Shown piece after piece: positions 45,013 through 56,449 of a stretch of DNA of 64,000 nt; the first letter of the stretch is position 1, and each line of letters begins with the position of its first letter. A model generated the notes under the pieces. The model had not been told where the DNA came from. It was given only the letters and a program-made list of their open reading frames with translations, and did not search any database. Source of the DNA: Calliopum simillimum (lineage: Eukaryota; Arthropoda; Insecta; Diptera; Lauxaniidae); NCBI GenBank assembly GCA_951812925.1, contig OX638370.1:102562897-102626896 (forward strand), in the 5' to 3' direction. A program made the translations under genes and the position numbers.

Positions 45013-45341
45013 ATGACGTAAGTTCCGTTTGTATTGTTACTTTGAATAATTAAACTCATTTTTGTAAAATTTGAAGGAAATATGCTGAATCAACTGTGGA
45101 TCGTCTGAAGCTATGTGTTGATGTTCTTTTTCCCAACAAAGATGTTCCTGGTCTACCTGCAGAACATCGCAACATGCCCGTAGAAGACGCCATTCAATTA
45201 ATAGCTGAAGATTTTCGTGCAAAAGTGGCACTTGATCGCAGTAATGCACCACGCATGTTGCTGAAATCTGTGCCGATAATACCAGCAGGGGGCAGTGCGT
45301 CGGTTGCACCAGATCGCCATCCTGATACGATACAAAAGTAA
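45013..45341 (+). CDS. Unrecognised 89-aa protein (2 exons)
   Basis: The ATG at 45013 gives a 5-base first coding exon (45013-45017) with donor GTAAGT. A 59-bp intron ends TTTGAAG at 45076, and exon 2 (45077-45341) completes a 90-codon frame with stop. The product opens MTKYAESTVDRLKLCVDVLF, has PNKDVPGLPAEHRNMPVEDA, then an acidic/basic helix (IQLIAEDFRAKVALDRSN) and a Gly/Ser/Pro-containing end. No signal peptide or membrane segment is seen. I do not recognise the family. Support comes from the matched splice sites, agreeing phase, non-random codon content and position divergent from Lunapark. The alternative is a fragment of a larger gene whose upstream exons were displaced by the 41.6-44.6 kb nest. 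Confidence 0.65.
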
Positions 45342-45399
45342 CTAAATTTGTTGGCAAACAGCTCAAAATTATGAAGAAGCCTCATAACCTAAACCCATC

Positions 45400-47085
45400 A
45401 TCCATTTAAAAAATTGTAACTCATTCATAACTCATTCATGACATTAAAATAATATTTTTAAATTTCAATTTGATTTTTATTTGTTTACATAAATCGAAAG
45501 AATGTCTACAAAAGGAATTGGAAAAAATGAAAGAGATAGCTATAGTTTTCTATTATTTTTATTGATGAGATAGTCGTATTGATAAGACAAGGATGCACGA
45601 TCACACTGATAGGGATAAGGTGGTTATTTTTTTCCCGATGCTAGAAGAAATGTAACTGGTATAATACGAGATTTGTAACTCTTATTTAATAAGGTTGGTA
45701 ACGGTTACAGGATTTGCTGGGTATATAATTTAAATAAAAATTACTCATTCAAATCGGAAAGCTTTTTATATGATATCTAGAAAACGAATCAAGATATGGG
45801 AAAGTTTTTTCTAATTTTTCAACTTATTTTGTGTCGAGGGACCACGGAAATCGAAGTATCCCGAACTTTTCGGTAGTAAAATATTTATTTTATACTATGT
45901 TGTGTATCTACTTGATATTTTTCTGGTAGAACCTGTTTATTAACTTGAAATATTGCACAGTGGTATTGTTCCATCATTTTTTTTTTTTTTTTTTTTTGGA
46001 AAAAATAGAATTGTTTCTATAGCAATGAATTTTCCATTGTTGGTTAGCTGCAACTAGTTAAGAAAAATTTAAAAAATGGGCGTAATGTATCAACAGACAC
46101 GTCTACGTCACATGCAAAATGACCGCCAGAGATATTGGCCTGAAATTGTATGCATATGTATATTAAATATATCTCTGGCATTTTGACAAAACAACCTAAT
46201 AGCCTATTTCCAGCGAAGATTTAGCTGTGCTTAGATTAGTAAATCATATTAGCTGTGTTTTAGATCGCACCGTGGTACCACTGAGTTAACTTTGTTCTTC
46301 TAAAACGTGTTTGTGTACTATCTCCTTCTTCCTATTTTGTTTTACTTGGTTCGACTTTTTTTCCCCGCACCACTTCTTTCCGCTTCACAAGACAATCGAT
46401 AGAAATGTGGTGTCACTATATTAAAATCCTATTAAGCAAAGCTAAAACAGCTCAACAGTCTACTTTGTGCTTATTAATTAAACACTTAACTTTATCTGTG
46501 TTAAAATTAGGCACTTTGGGTGGTGCTTTCCCATACGTTACTCAGAAAGTGCTTGGTTAAAAAATGAAAACTGTCGTCTAAAACACAGCTATTGTTAAAT
46601 CTTACCCGTTTCCAGCGGCCAAAATAAATTTATTCTGTCAGTAAATGTCAGTAAATGTCCATTTGCTTTTTGTTTATGCCAATTGTCAAAGTTCCAAGGG
46701 TGTCACTAGGTCAAAAATTTCCAAAATCGGTAGCCTTGCTGAGATTAAGGCACAGATTTAACTTTAAATCTCAAATTTAGCTTAAATTTTAGATTTATTT
46801 TTGTATGGTAAGTCCTGAGGTCAATGCCCAGATTTAACGCAACTTTTCAGGAGAGCAAAAAAACTACTTTGATGCTTCTCAATTCTTTTTGCGTAGGAAT
46901 TGGATCAAATATAAAGGTTTTGTATTATACATGAATACTAAACAAATATTTTCCAGAATATATTTTTTTTGCTCTAAGATCAATGGCGTTTAACTTATTT
47001 TCGGCCGCTGTTCGATGAATCGAACAGTAAAATTGTTGGCTGTTGAAAAATACCTTGTCGATAGACCTTTTTTAAAAAAATTATT
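45400..47085. other. Intergenic, mostly unassigned
   Basis: AT-rich. AGCTGTGTTTTAGA at 46250 has its complement TCTAAAACACAGCT near 46577, with TTTCCAGCG on both sides (46207 and 46609), suggesting a decayed inverted-repeat element at about 46200-46620. Nothing else recognised. Confidence 0.4.
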
Positions 47086-47088
47086 TAT

Positions 47089-47762
47089 ATGTGACCTGGT
47101 CTATGAAAAGGGTGCTTAGGTGTCAAAAAAAAACTTCCCAATTTTTTGCCGATTCGCATAAATTGACCCTTAAAAGTTGTGGTAATACTTGGGCAAAGTG
47201 GCTCCAGCCATATTTCCGTCCCAAAAAAAGATGGTATCGAATTAGCGGTTTTTTTTTATAATGTCACATCACTCTTACAAGGGGCAGAAGGTTTTTGAAT
47301 CAAAAAATTATTTAAAACTCCCAAAAATCTAACACCGGCTTCGAGGCGGCCTTCGGCCGCGGATCAGTCTATAATATATCCAACACCTAGCTTGCTAGCC
47401 ACAGTAATTTCACATAAGTGTAGGGGTAGGTGGGCGGCCTGCGGCCGCAACTCAGGATTTAAAACTCCCAAAAATCCAACACCGGCTTCGCGGCGGCCTT
47501 CGGCCGCGGATCAGTGGTGAAAAGTGACTCCCGACATTGCCGATTTTTGAGTCAACAACATGATTTTTCGATTCAAAAACCTTCTGCCCCTTGTAAGAGT
47601 GATCTGATATTATAAAAAAACCGCTAATTCGATACCATGTTTTTTGGGACTGAAATATGGCTGGAGCCACTTTGCCCAAGTATTACCAAAGTTGTTTTCC
47701 AGCAGTTTTGACGAAATTTTTTTTTCGCACGTAAGCCCCCTTTTCATAGACCAGGTCACATA
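47089..47762. mobile_element. Foldback element with GC-rich core hairpins
   Basis: Arms of about 220 bp start ATGTGACCTGGTCTATGAAA at 47089 and are mirrored to 47762; they include AAAGTGGCTCCAGCCATATT and ACTCTTACAAGGGGCAGAAG. The core (47314-47513) has two direct copies of AAAACTCCCAAAAATC.AACA plus ACCGGCTTCG, 147 bp apart, and three GCGGCC-three bases-GGCCGC hairpins. Confidence 0.85.
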
Positions 47763-47875
47763 TTATAAAATAATGACAATAACAAAATTTATGTGGTGGT
47801 TTTATAGCCAAATGTTGAAACTGTCAGAGCTGATGTGAAAAATTTTTTCAGATTGGTTTTTAGTCATTTACATAT

Positions 47876-48053
47876 ATGTGACCCTCCAGTGGAAAATGTA
47901 CCTTATTTTCACGAAGTTCAAAGTTTGTCAATTATCAATTTTTAGAAGGTAGAGGCTCGGTAAGACCGCTTTTACTGTTATCTCTTATCCTTCGCTGTAC
48001 TGCTAAATTTTGTGAGTGAAGATAATGTACCTTTTCAATGGACGGTCACATAT
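47876..48053. mobile_element. Small MITE sharing the TATGTGACC end
   Basis: TATGTGACCCTCCAGTGGAAAA at 47874 and, inverted, TATGTGACCGTCCATTGAAAA at 48035-48055. About 180 bp. Its outer nine bases match those of the 47089-47762 element, suggesting a shared transposase. Confidence 0.7.
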
Positions 48054-48430
48054 ATATATAAGTATATCCTCTGTTCGAAATTTACTGTTCAATTATGTTC
48101 ATGTCCGGTTTTTTTTCTTTCGTAATAATCCCTTATATTAAATAAAAACCCATCAGAATTAAAACAAAAATTAACGAATACTTTTGTATAAACCTTTACT
48201 ATATCTTTTTAGTGGTATGTTAATCATAAGTGTTATAAGTGTTATCTATCTATCTTGCCGCAGCAGTTGACTGACATGTGTCCAGAGCAGAATAAAATTG
48301 TAAAATGCGGTCGTTCGTTGTCTTATCTGCGAATTTCGATTTGTTTGTAAACAGTAACAGTGCAAATGCAATGTGACTGTTATCAGAAATAATTGTGTCA
48401 AGTATAAGGTGAGTGTATAAATGACATACC

Positions 48431-48588
48431 TAATTTGGAGCGTTATTCGAACGCCAGCATAATTTAACCATCTCTGTGTAAATTGTATTGGAATGAAACC
48501 ATCTCTGTGTAAATTGTATTGGAATGAAACAGACAGAGTTGGTTAAATATAGTTACGCTGACACCCGAATAACGCTCCAATTTAAGTA
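48431..48588. mobile_element. MITE with an internal 31-bp duplication
   Basis: TAATTTGGAGCGTTATTCG and, inverted, TAAATTGGAGCGTTATTCG; arms of about 50 bp. Inside, AACCATCTCTGTGTAAATTG.. (31 bp) is exactly doubled (48466 and 48497). Confidence 0.8.
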
Positions 48589-48868
48589 TGGCAGTAAGTT
48601 TTTTTTTAAAGGGAGTCTAGATGGTTAAAAATTTTACTTATAAAATCATTTCAATCGATGAGAAAAGTCAAATTTGAAAGAGACCAAAGGTCATTCGGCT
48701 ATGTTTCGGACCAACTTTTATAAGTGCACTGAGGTAAGAGTAAATTAAAACAGATACATATGTTTGGTTGAAGGTTTTTGAAAGTATACGTTAACAAATA
48801 ATGAGAAATATTAATAATCTTTTAGGTCAAATAAAATTTGATATTTACAATCTTGTTTTACTTAATAT

Positions 48869-49472
48869 GATATGAGGATTGATTTTTCAAAGGGGCGTAA
48901 AACCACTTCCAACCTCGAACAAACCTAAGAATGCCTTCGCCATTACCATTCTAAAATGCATCCTCTAGTTCAAAATTCATCACAAAAAATAAATTTTTCC
49001 AAGGTAAAATCGTGATCAAAAGTCACATTTCAGAACAAAAGGGCTTTTTTCCATATAATTTAAAATTTTAAAAGTTTGATACAAAAAAGCGTATTTCGAA
49101 TAGTAGCCAAAATAACTTTTAATATTTTTTAAATGCCCCAGGCTATTTAGCTGCTTGCATGCCATGCCTATAGTCATCAAAATAAACTTCCAAATGGTGA
49201 AATAAGAGTGATTTCGAAACAAAAGGGGCTTATTTCCAAACGTTTCAGAACAAAAAGGCTTATTTCCAAATGTTTTTTACTTTTTGCAATAACTACATAT
49301 ATGTATGTTACAACAAAAATGTTAAGGGCATTAGAATCTCTGGTCAAATAGCTATAACACTGGAGACATTAAAAAAAATTAGTTATTGTAAACAGCCCAT
49401 AAAAGTTTTTTCTCATTACTGAAAATTTGTTTAACATGGTTTTACGCCCTTTTGAAAAATCACTCCTCATAT
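48869..49472. mobile_element. 604-bp TIR element
   Basis: ATATGAGGATTGATTTTTCA plus AAGGGGCGTAAAACCA at the left and its near-complement ending CACTCCTCATAT at the right; 36-bp ends with two to three mismatches. The interior has three AACAAAAGGGGCTTATTTCC-like direct copies. Non-coding. Confidence 0.8.
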
Positions 49473-49576
49473 ATGATTCTCAACATATTTACGTAAGCAA
49501 GCAGTGTAGTAATTTATTTAATAAGTGTCTGTAGAAATTAGAGTTTTTTACTTCTGTATATAAGCACATACCTTAA

Positions 49577-50592
49577 GGTGGGTCGCTGGTACCACCGGAC
49601 ATCTCTCAAAATATTTGAGCTCTGGTGAATACTTCAATTATGGTACAATTTTTTTTGAACCAAAAACTCAAAAATTGTATGGAAAACTTATTGTTTGGCT
49701 ACATAGCAAAAAAAAAAATTAAAAAATAAATAAATTCACTAAATAGTACCTATATATAAAAAGTTCTGCATCAAAAGTTTTTGGAAAGTTGCTCTCTGCC
49801 TCAGGATATTGATTTTAGAAACAGTAGCAAATCTCAAATTTTAAGCGTGTCACCCGTTAAAAATTGAGCCTCAAATCACGCTACGCCCCTGTCAAGTTTC
49901 AAACAATGTAGAGCATGGTTTTGTGAAATTTGTTCTACAAAACTTATCGCATTAGCAAAAAAAGTATGCTAGGATTTCAAAATGCAGCATATTTAAAATT
50001 ATAAAAAAACGAAGCATATTTTCAGGCAAAATTTTAAACGGGATTTGTCACAATTTTTAATATCAATGTCGTGAGACAGTGCAACATTCCAAAAACTTTT
50101 TGATGCACAACTTAAATATCTTTTATGTAATTAAAAAAAAACTTTCAACTAAAATGTCGTAAAAAGTCATGAAACGCGTTGAAAACACGAAAACAACTTT
50201 TTATTTTAATTTTTGTTTCCGACATCCTAGGGGGAGCTTTGGGTGAAAACATTTGTTTCCACTAACATGGTGTAAGTCATGAAACGCCTAGAAAACACAA
50301 AAAAAAATAAATTTTTGGTTCCGGCATCCTAGGGGGGACCCTTGGGTGAAAAAAAAAAACCGAAAAACTAATGATGCAGAAACACGTGCCGTATCCAAAA
50401 ACCTATGGATATAAATTTTTTGTAACAAAACAAAAAAGTTTTCAACACAAATTTTGTGTTTTTGATAAAAAAAAAATTCTACCATAATTGAAGACTTCAC
50501 CAGAGTCAAAATATTTTGTGAGAAGTCCGGTGGTATTTGTAGCAAAACATAAGCCAACGAACATATTTCAATGCTTACAAGATCGACCCACC
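49577..50592. mobile_element. 1-kb TTAA-flanked foldback element
   Basis: TTAA at 49573-49576 and 50593-50596. Ends GGTGGGTCG are inverted; further in, CACCGGAC.TCTC.CAAAATAT and CTCTGGTGAA..CTTCAATTATGG are mirrored, the right arm having extra sequence. The core includes the GTTTCCGACATCCTAGGGGG / GTCATGAAACGC modules twice. A TTAA target suggests a piggyBac-type mobiliser; the ends differ from those of the 34752-37719 element. Confidence 0.75.
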
Positions 50593-51162
50593 TTAACATA
50601 CATACATACATACATATAATCTTTGATATAAGATTACTAATTCTCTTTAAACAAAATCTTATGTGTAAATAATCTAATTTTCTATTGGAACTGTGCAGCG
50701 CTAGTTAAGGGTCCATAGAAAAACTTAAGTATGTACTTTATTTTATATGCGGGTTCACTTTATCTTATCTTATCCACCCTGTATATTACATACTCAAGTT
50801 ATAAATTTGAATAAACTTAAATTAAATTCGTAAGTTGTGAGCAAACAAGTAGTTGAAGTTTCACTTGTTCTTCCATCACAGTTTAGTCGTGGATTGCATC
50901 CAAGCGTAAGCAGTACGTTTGCACATTTTGCTCTTTGCCTGATTCAATAATACAGGTTGGATACACTTGTGAAGAATAATAAAATGAAAAATGATTTGTT
51001 TTGCTGGCTGTGTCAAAATAAAATATTAAAATTTAGTGCTTCGGTTTCGGTTTTCTGCTGCGGATTTGCCTGTATTATTGGGTTATGGCATTCCGGAAAA
51101 ATGTTCAAATTGCGTGCTTAATGAGACAACTTGTTATTTATTCCAGAAAAAAAACACTCAAC

Positions 51163-54100
51163 ATGTCGACAACGGAGCACTTGAAAACTGCAGAACTAAA
51201 ATTCGAGGAGAAGCCACTATTTGTACCATCTCTAGAGGAAATCAAATGTGGTAATTATAGAAAATAGCAACTGTTTATGGAATTTAAAAGTGCATTTACT
51301 TCTCGAAATACATGCTTTGTTATTCATTTGGATAGTAAATAACAAAAAAAAAAAAAAAAATAGTAAAAATTTATCCACGACAACCGACCGGTTCTGTTCT
51401 GTCAATTGTTGGTTCTCTGAAAAAAAAAATAAGTGCAAGAGTGAAGCTTTTCTCTCAAAGCTTATTTACCTTTGTAGATATTTTGATAACAATTCGGTTG
51501 ATATGAAAGCTTTTACAGTGAAGTCTTAAAAATTGTTTTTTCTTTCTTTTAATTATTACAGCCGTAACTCAGCCTCTAGCTCAAAATTTCAACTGTTCAA
51601 CGGTGGAGATTGTAGATTGCCCAGATCTAACCGATAAGAAATTTGGACTGGTGAATAAAGGTTTGTGTAATATATGAAATAAGGGCCCTTACTTCTTGGA
51701 TCCATTAAAATACTAAGATGACACAAAATAATATATAAAACAGAATACATAGCCGGTTCGGCTCCTGGAAATAACGCCAGAAATTTTCTGGTATTCATTT
51801 TTGGAAATAAAGCCAAAAACTTATTAGGAAACAACGCCAGAATTTTTGGAAATAATGCCACAGGAAATAACGCCAGTAAAATCTCCATACAAAATTCTGG
51901 CGTTTTGGAAATAAAACCAAAAATTGACTAGGAAATAACGCCAGAAAAGATTCTGACCTTATTTCCAAAACACCAGAATTTCGTATGCAGATTTTTCTGG
52001 CGTTATTTCGAAAAAAATTTTTGGCGTTATTTCCTTTGGCGTTGTATCAGGGAGCCAGCCGGTCTTATTATTTAAAAACTAAATCATTTTCTAAACTGAA
52101 GACTCAGAAAAACTTCAAAAAAGTTTATATTTATGAAGGCTTGTTCAATACATAATCTGTGTTGTTTCATTTCACTTGAAAGGAATTTAGATTTTTTTAA
52201 ATTTTTAATTGTTTTTTGTAACAGAAAATGATTAACATTATTATTTGCTAACAACAAGCATGGAACAGATGACATTGTGGATTGAGCTTAAAGTTCGTTG
52301 TGCTTATGTAAAACACCAAAAAGCACAAAATCTCAGAGAGCCACACTGATAAACATACTAAATGCCCTTGCTATTTAGTTTCGTCCCACCAAATAAGCTT
52401 GCCAAGGAAGCGCTATGCAAAAATGGTATAATATAGGCCAGTCAAATTAGTCGGAATGAGAGATAATAAGCTAATAACTCGTATACACCTTTATTATAGT
52501 GTTCTAAAAGTTATCTCAAAAGTCTCATAAAATCTCGTGTCTGCATCGTAAGTTATTCAAGGTCAAAGGTCACAAAAATCAGTCTTTTACAAATATCTCG
52601 CAAACAGTTACTTTTTCAAAAAAAAAAATGCAGAACAATTTTGTAGCCTTGGTGATTTCCTATAAAAAAGTCATCAGAGCTGCTTTCGTACGACTTATAG
52701 TTAAGGAGATATTCTAATTAGAAAATAGTTAAAGCTTGGTAAGTAATTCACACATGTGGCGTATTAGTGTGCATAGCAATATGTTGATTTTTAAAATGCC
52801 ATAACTCATGAACGATGGGTCGCACGAAAAAAACAAAACAACTATTTAATCGTCTACAGATAAAGTATTAAATGATATTTTTTCAGATTTTACAAGCCCT
52901 AGAATATAAAAGAAAAATCAAAATTTTTCGAACCGATTGAGAGAATAAGGCATATGTAATAGATTTCAGACCTTCAGATAGAACGAGGTTCTGAACGAAA
53001 GTTCGATAACCGTTTCGATCTATAACATTTCGATCTTGTGACCGTTCGTTCAGATTTTTGGCATGTCCCTGTAAGTTCTACCAAAGCGCTGATTGACTTA
53101 TTTTCCTAGCGCTTTCTCTGCTCGTATAGACTTTCCATTACCATTGTCTTTTCATAATCTTCGTAGAGATAGGAGTATGGTTTGTTGCCATATGACAGAA
53201 ATTCAAGAATGTTTCTGTTCTACACGCAATTGTGCTTATGAGGGACTATTATTCCAAAGCGTAAAGCAGTTCTGATTGAGCATTTAATTTAAATATTCTC
53301 AGTGTAAGCTAAGCTGGATTTTTGAAAATGCAATTCTAGCTTTTTTATTCTCGCTGCTAATTACGTCTTCTACGTTGCCGACTTGGATACTGAGAATGAT
53401 CGCAAGGTTATTGTCGATATCGTTTCGATTTTAACAGCATGATAAAAAGAGAAAAGGATACAGAAACAAAAAAAAAAATTAAGATATATGAGAGAAATCT
53501 GTTAGCAAGTCCAAACCCGGATTGTAAGCCACAAGCAGAGTGCTTTCTTAACACGCTGATATACGTATGGTCAATATGCTGCTTACTTGGTGTAGTTAGA
53601 ATATTTTGACTGAGAGTAGAAAACACCACCATTGCGTTGCAAGACCTGCACAATCTTCTGAAATTGTTATTTAATCATTCACAACAATTTTTTATTGTCA
53701 TTTTTATATAACCTTAGGTTTTGGCGGTTCACCAATACTACTGGAAGTTGGCGGTCCTCCATATCTCCTACCGTTGGTACAACGTTCCAAATTGTACAAT
53801 GTTAAAGAAATCTTGGTGAAAGCTATGGGATCATGTAAAAATATTTTCGCTGTAGGCGCTGGTGCTGGCCCATTTCCGCTACGTGGTATCAACTGTGAGG
53901 GTATATTTAATGTGAACATTAAGGAAGATGATACTTTTACCAATGGTAGCTACACAGCAAAAATACACGGCCCCAAGGAGGAGTGTGTGCTGGAGCCCAT
54001 ACCAGATTGTGATCCTCGTTGTGCCTTACTATTAAACTTATTTGCTTGTAATGGTCAACCTTGTAAAGTTTTAAAAATTCACTGCAAACAACGCAAGGGA

Positions 54101-54648
54101 GAAAAAAATTTTGTCGATTGTATACGTTTGGCACTAGAAGAGGCGTTCAAAGGCCAAATTGTAGGTAAGGAATATTTCTGGACTTTCTTTGTAGTCATAT
54201 GCAAAAAACTATACAATATATATGCATATATTTTTGCTCTATATGCAGGTATGGGGGGTATTTTTCTCATAAATGAGGGTAATGTGCATCAACACGTTAT
54301 GCCTGATTTTAGTACGACACCCATTAACTCGGATGAAGAAGTCAATAAATGGCTTAAGTTCTATGATATGCCTGCCAAATTGCATGCTCTTGGAACGTTG
54401 ATCACTGGCGAACACGTAAGTTACCATTTAACTAAATTGTTAACAAATCATTCAAATATATTTGCATTCTCCAGGGCTTGGATTTAAGATTGACACATTT
54501 TCACTCATTCTCATCGTCTAATTGGGGTGGCCACTACCATCATGATACAACACCGGATATTGTAGAGTACGAGGCCTATTTGAATGTTGCTGAACGCGTT
54601 GTTCGTGTTGATAGACCTAGTAATACTCATAAGATTGGTCGTGATTAG
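51163..54648 (+). CDS. C11orf54-type ester hydrolase (5 exons)
   Basis: Exons 51163-51250, 51562-51660, 53718-54164, 54249-54415 and 54475-54648 join with GT-AG borders and matching phases to 324 aa, close to the usual length of about 315 for this DUF1907 family. Family features: PLFVPSLEEIK, VDCPDLTDKKFGL, GGSPILLEVGGPPYLLPLV, AVGAGAGPFPLRGINCEG, CDPRCALLLNLFACNGQPCKV, GMGGIFLINEGNVHQHVMP, SDEEVNKWLKFYDMPA, and the C-terminal metal site HFHSFSSSNWGGHYH with His275, His277 and His287 at the spacing of the zinc-binding His of the human protein. The closing THKIGRD is also conserved. The family is a zinc-containing esterase, cytosolic/nuclear. An upstream in-frame ATG at 51085 lacks conservation in the duplicate's reading and is less likely. 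Intron 2 (2057 bp) hosts repeats. Confidence 0.95.
51752..52066. mobile_element. Inverted-repeat element with GGAAATAACGCCAGAA copies
   Basis: Ends GCCGGTTCGGCTCCTGG and its near-complement (GGGAGCCAGCCGG). GGAAATAA.GCCA-type blocks occur about six times on the plus strand and, inverted, about four times on the right. Located in intron 2 of the esterase gene. Confidence 0.65.
52550..52990. repeat. Repeat related to the 59.4-61.5 kb element
   Basis: Shares, in order, AAAATCAGT.TTTTACAAATAT, TGTAGC, CGTACGACTTATAG..AGGAGATATTCTAATT and AACTCATGAACGATGGGTC with 59570-59815. It is a single-arm, decayed relative, inside esterase intron 2. Confidence 0.6.
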
Positions 54649-54658
54649 TCTTTTTTTC

Positions 54659-54738
54659 GACTCCACGAGCAATTATTCATATCAAAGCTTATGCTCTTGA
54701 CTCCACGAGCAATTATTCATATCAAAGCTTATGCTCTT
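54659..54738. repeat. Exact 40-bp tandem duplication in the esterase 3' UTR
   Basis: CTCCACGAGCAATTATTCAT plus ATCAAAGCTTATGCTCTTGA is repeated at a 40-bp period directly after the stop codon (54661 and 54701). Confidence 0.92.
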
Positions 54739-55163
54739 GTTATAAAATAATTTTGTGCCAAAATACGAAATGGGCATTTTCATTACTGAAAATGCATTTA
54801 CACAGGAAAAAAAAAAGTTGAATTCTTTTGTACGCCTTAAACTTAAACTTTAAGTCTTAAAGAAATATGTATATTTTATTTATTATTTGTATATGTATTT
54901 TACTTTTAAAATTGAACAGAATGCTAAGCTTTTCAGATATTTAATTTTTATTTCATAACATATGTGTCCACTAGATACTTAATTTGATGGTAAGACTTGA
55001 ACATTAACATGAATAATTGCTCGTCGAAATGGCGTGTTACGAAAATGAAAAATATTTTTAAAAAAAATCTTTTTAAGAGTCATATATTTTTCGTAATATA
55101 TTTTTTAGAAAAAAAATAAAGATATTGAACTTAAACACATAATGATAACAGGATGTCATTAAC

Positions 55164-56446
55164 CTGGATTGAATCCAAGCGTAAGCTGTACGTTTACTCA
55201 TTTTGATCTTTACCTAATCAAAAATGCAGGTAATACTCCCCCTTATCGTCTAATTCGATTTCGATTCGAACTATATCGAACCGGGATTTTGCTATGTAAA
55301 AACATATTTTGATGTCCAGAATCAAAATGGAAACTTTTGAAATCAAAATCGAATCAGCCATATCATCCAACTCAATTGCTAAAATTTTCGATTTCGATTT
55401 TGGATATCATATACGTATATGATAGCAAAATCTCGATTCGATTTAGTTTGAATCGAAATCGAATTACATGATAAGGGTGATTTCATTTTGGTAATTTACT
55501 GCCTGTATTTTTGGATTATGGTACTCCAGAAAAATTTTAGAGTTGCGTGCTTAATGAGAAAACTTGTAATTTATTCCAGAATAAGAACACAAGATTTATC
55601 GACAATGGAGCAGCTAAACACTGCAGAACTACATTCAAGGGCACGTTTTCTTCCATAATCCATCATTTGAAGAAATTGAATGTGGTAATTATAGAAAACA
55701 AAAGATTTAGATAGAGTCTTTGGGCTTCGGATGGCGGCACTTTTGTTTACAAAATTCGGACAACTTCCTTTAAAAGCAAGCGAGAACTGCCATATAATAA
55801 AGTACGTAAGACTTTCAGAGGATTTGGGTATTCTTAGTTTTCTTTCGCTTTTTTAAAAAACCACCCAACAAACCAAAGTTTCCATATTCGTAACGAACGT
55901 GATACGAAAATTCGGAAAATCTTTCCGATTTCGGTAACAAGAAAGAAAAAGTTGAAAAATTTTTAGAAAAATCTTTACGAAATCGTGAATTTGTGAAAAC
56001 TCTGAATTCAGAAAAAGTATGAACATTTGGTTTATTGGGTATGAACGATTTTTTTCCATATATTTGTGAATTTGGGTAGAATTTAAATTTTTTGTCAAAA
56101 AACTTTTCTGCTCCAAATGATTTGATAATAATTCTCAGTCTGTTCGTTTACTCCTAAGTTTTTTGGTTTAAACGAACAAACTGTCGGTTAATATGAAAGC
56201 TTTTACAGTGAAGTCTTAAAATTTGTTTTTTCTTTTGTTTATCAACAACAGATTATAGATTGTCCAGAACTAACCGACACACAATTTGGACTAGTGTATA
56301 AAGCAAAGAACTATAAGGTTAACTAAGCTCTTTGTCGGAATTCGTGAGACATGGAAATAAAGCTACGAGAGATTTTGGTCCAGTCTGTTAAACGCGTTAT
56401 TCGTGCTGATAGTCCTGGTTGTTCTTTCAAGATTGGTAGTGATTAG
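55164..56446 (+). pseudogene. Decayed tandem duplicate of the C11orf54-type gene
   Basis: It matches the intact gene in order: upstream GATTG.ATCCAAGCGTAAGC, the 5' leader TGGTACTCCAGAAAAAT, exon 1 (ACACTGCAGAACTA.ATTC, GAAGAAATTGAATGTGGTAATT), intron 1 (ATATGAAAGCTTTTACAGTG), exon 2 (GATTGTCCAGAACTAACCGA), and the last part of exon 5 ending AAGATTGGTAGTGATTAG. The start codon is lost, frames are broken, and exons 3, 4 and most of 5 are missing (no VAKAM..GAGAGPF or HFHSF metal site). Because intron 1 is kept, it arose by DNA duplication, not by retrotransposition. The 54-kb parent is 0.5 kb upstream. Confidence 0.9.
55237..55480. mobile_element. MITE inside the duplicated leader
   Basis: CCCTTATC.T.TAATTCGATTTCG with ATATCGAACCGGGATTTTGC at the left is mirrored at the right (55400-55478), arms of about 65 bp. 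The parent gene lacks it at the equivalent place (50950-51050), so it probably inserted after the duplication. Confidence 0.8.
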
Positions 56447-56449
56447 TCT

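Noticed and set aside
53408..53653. 81-codon minus frame in the esterase intron
   Set aside because: No motif, lies in intron 2 on the opposite strand, ordinary chance frame.
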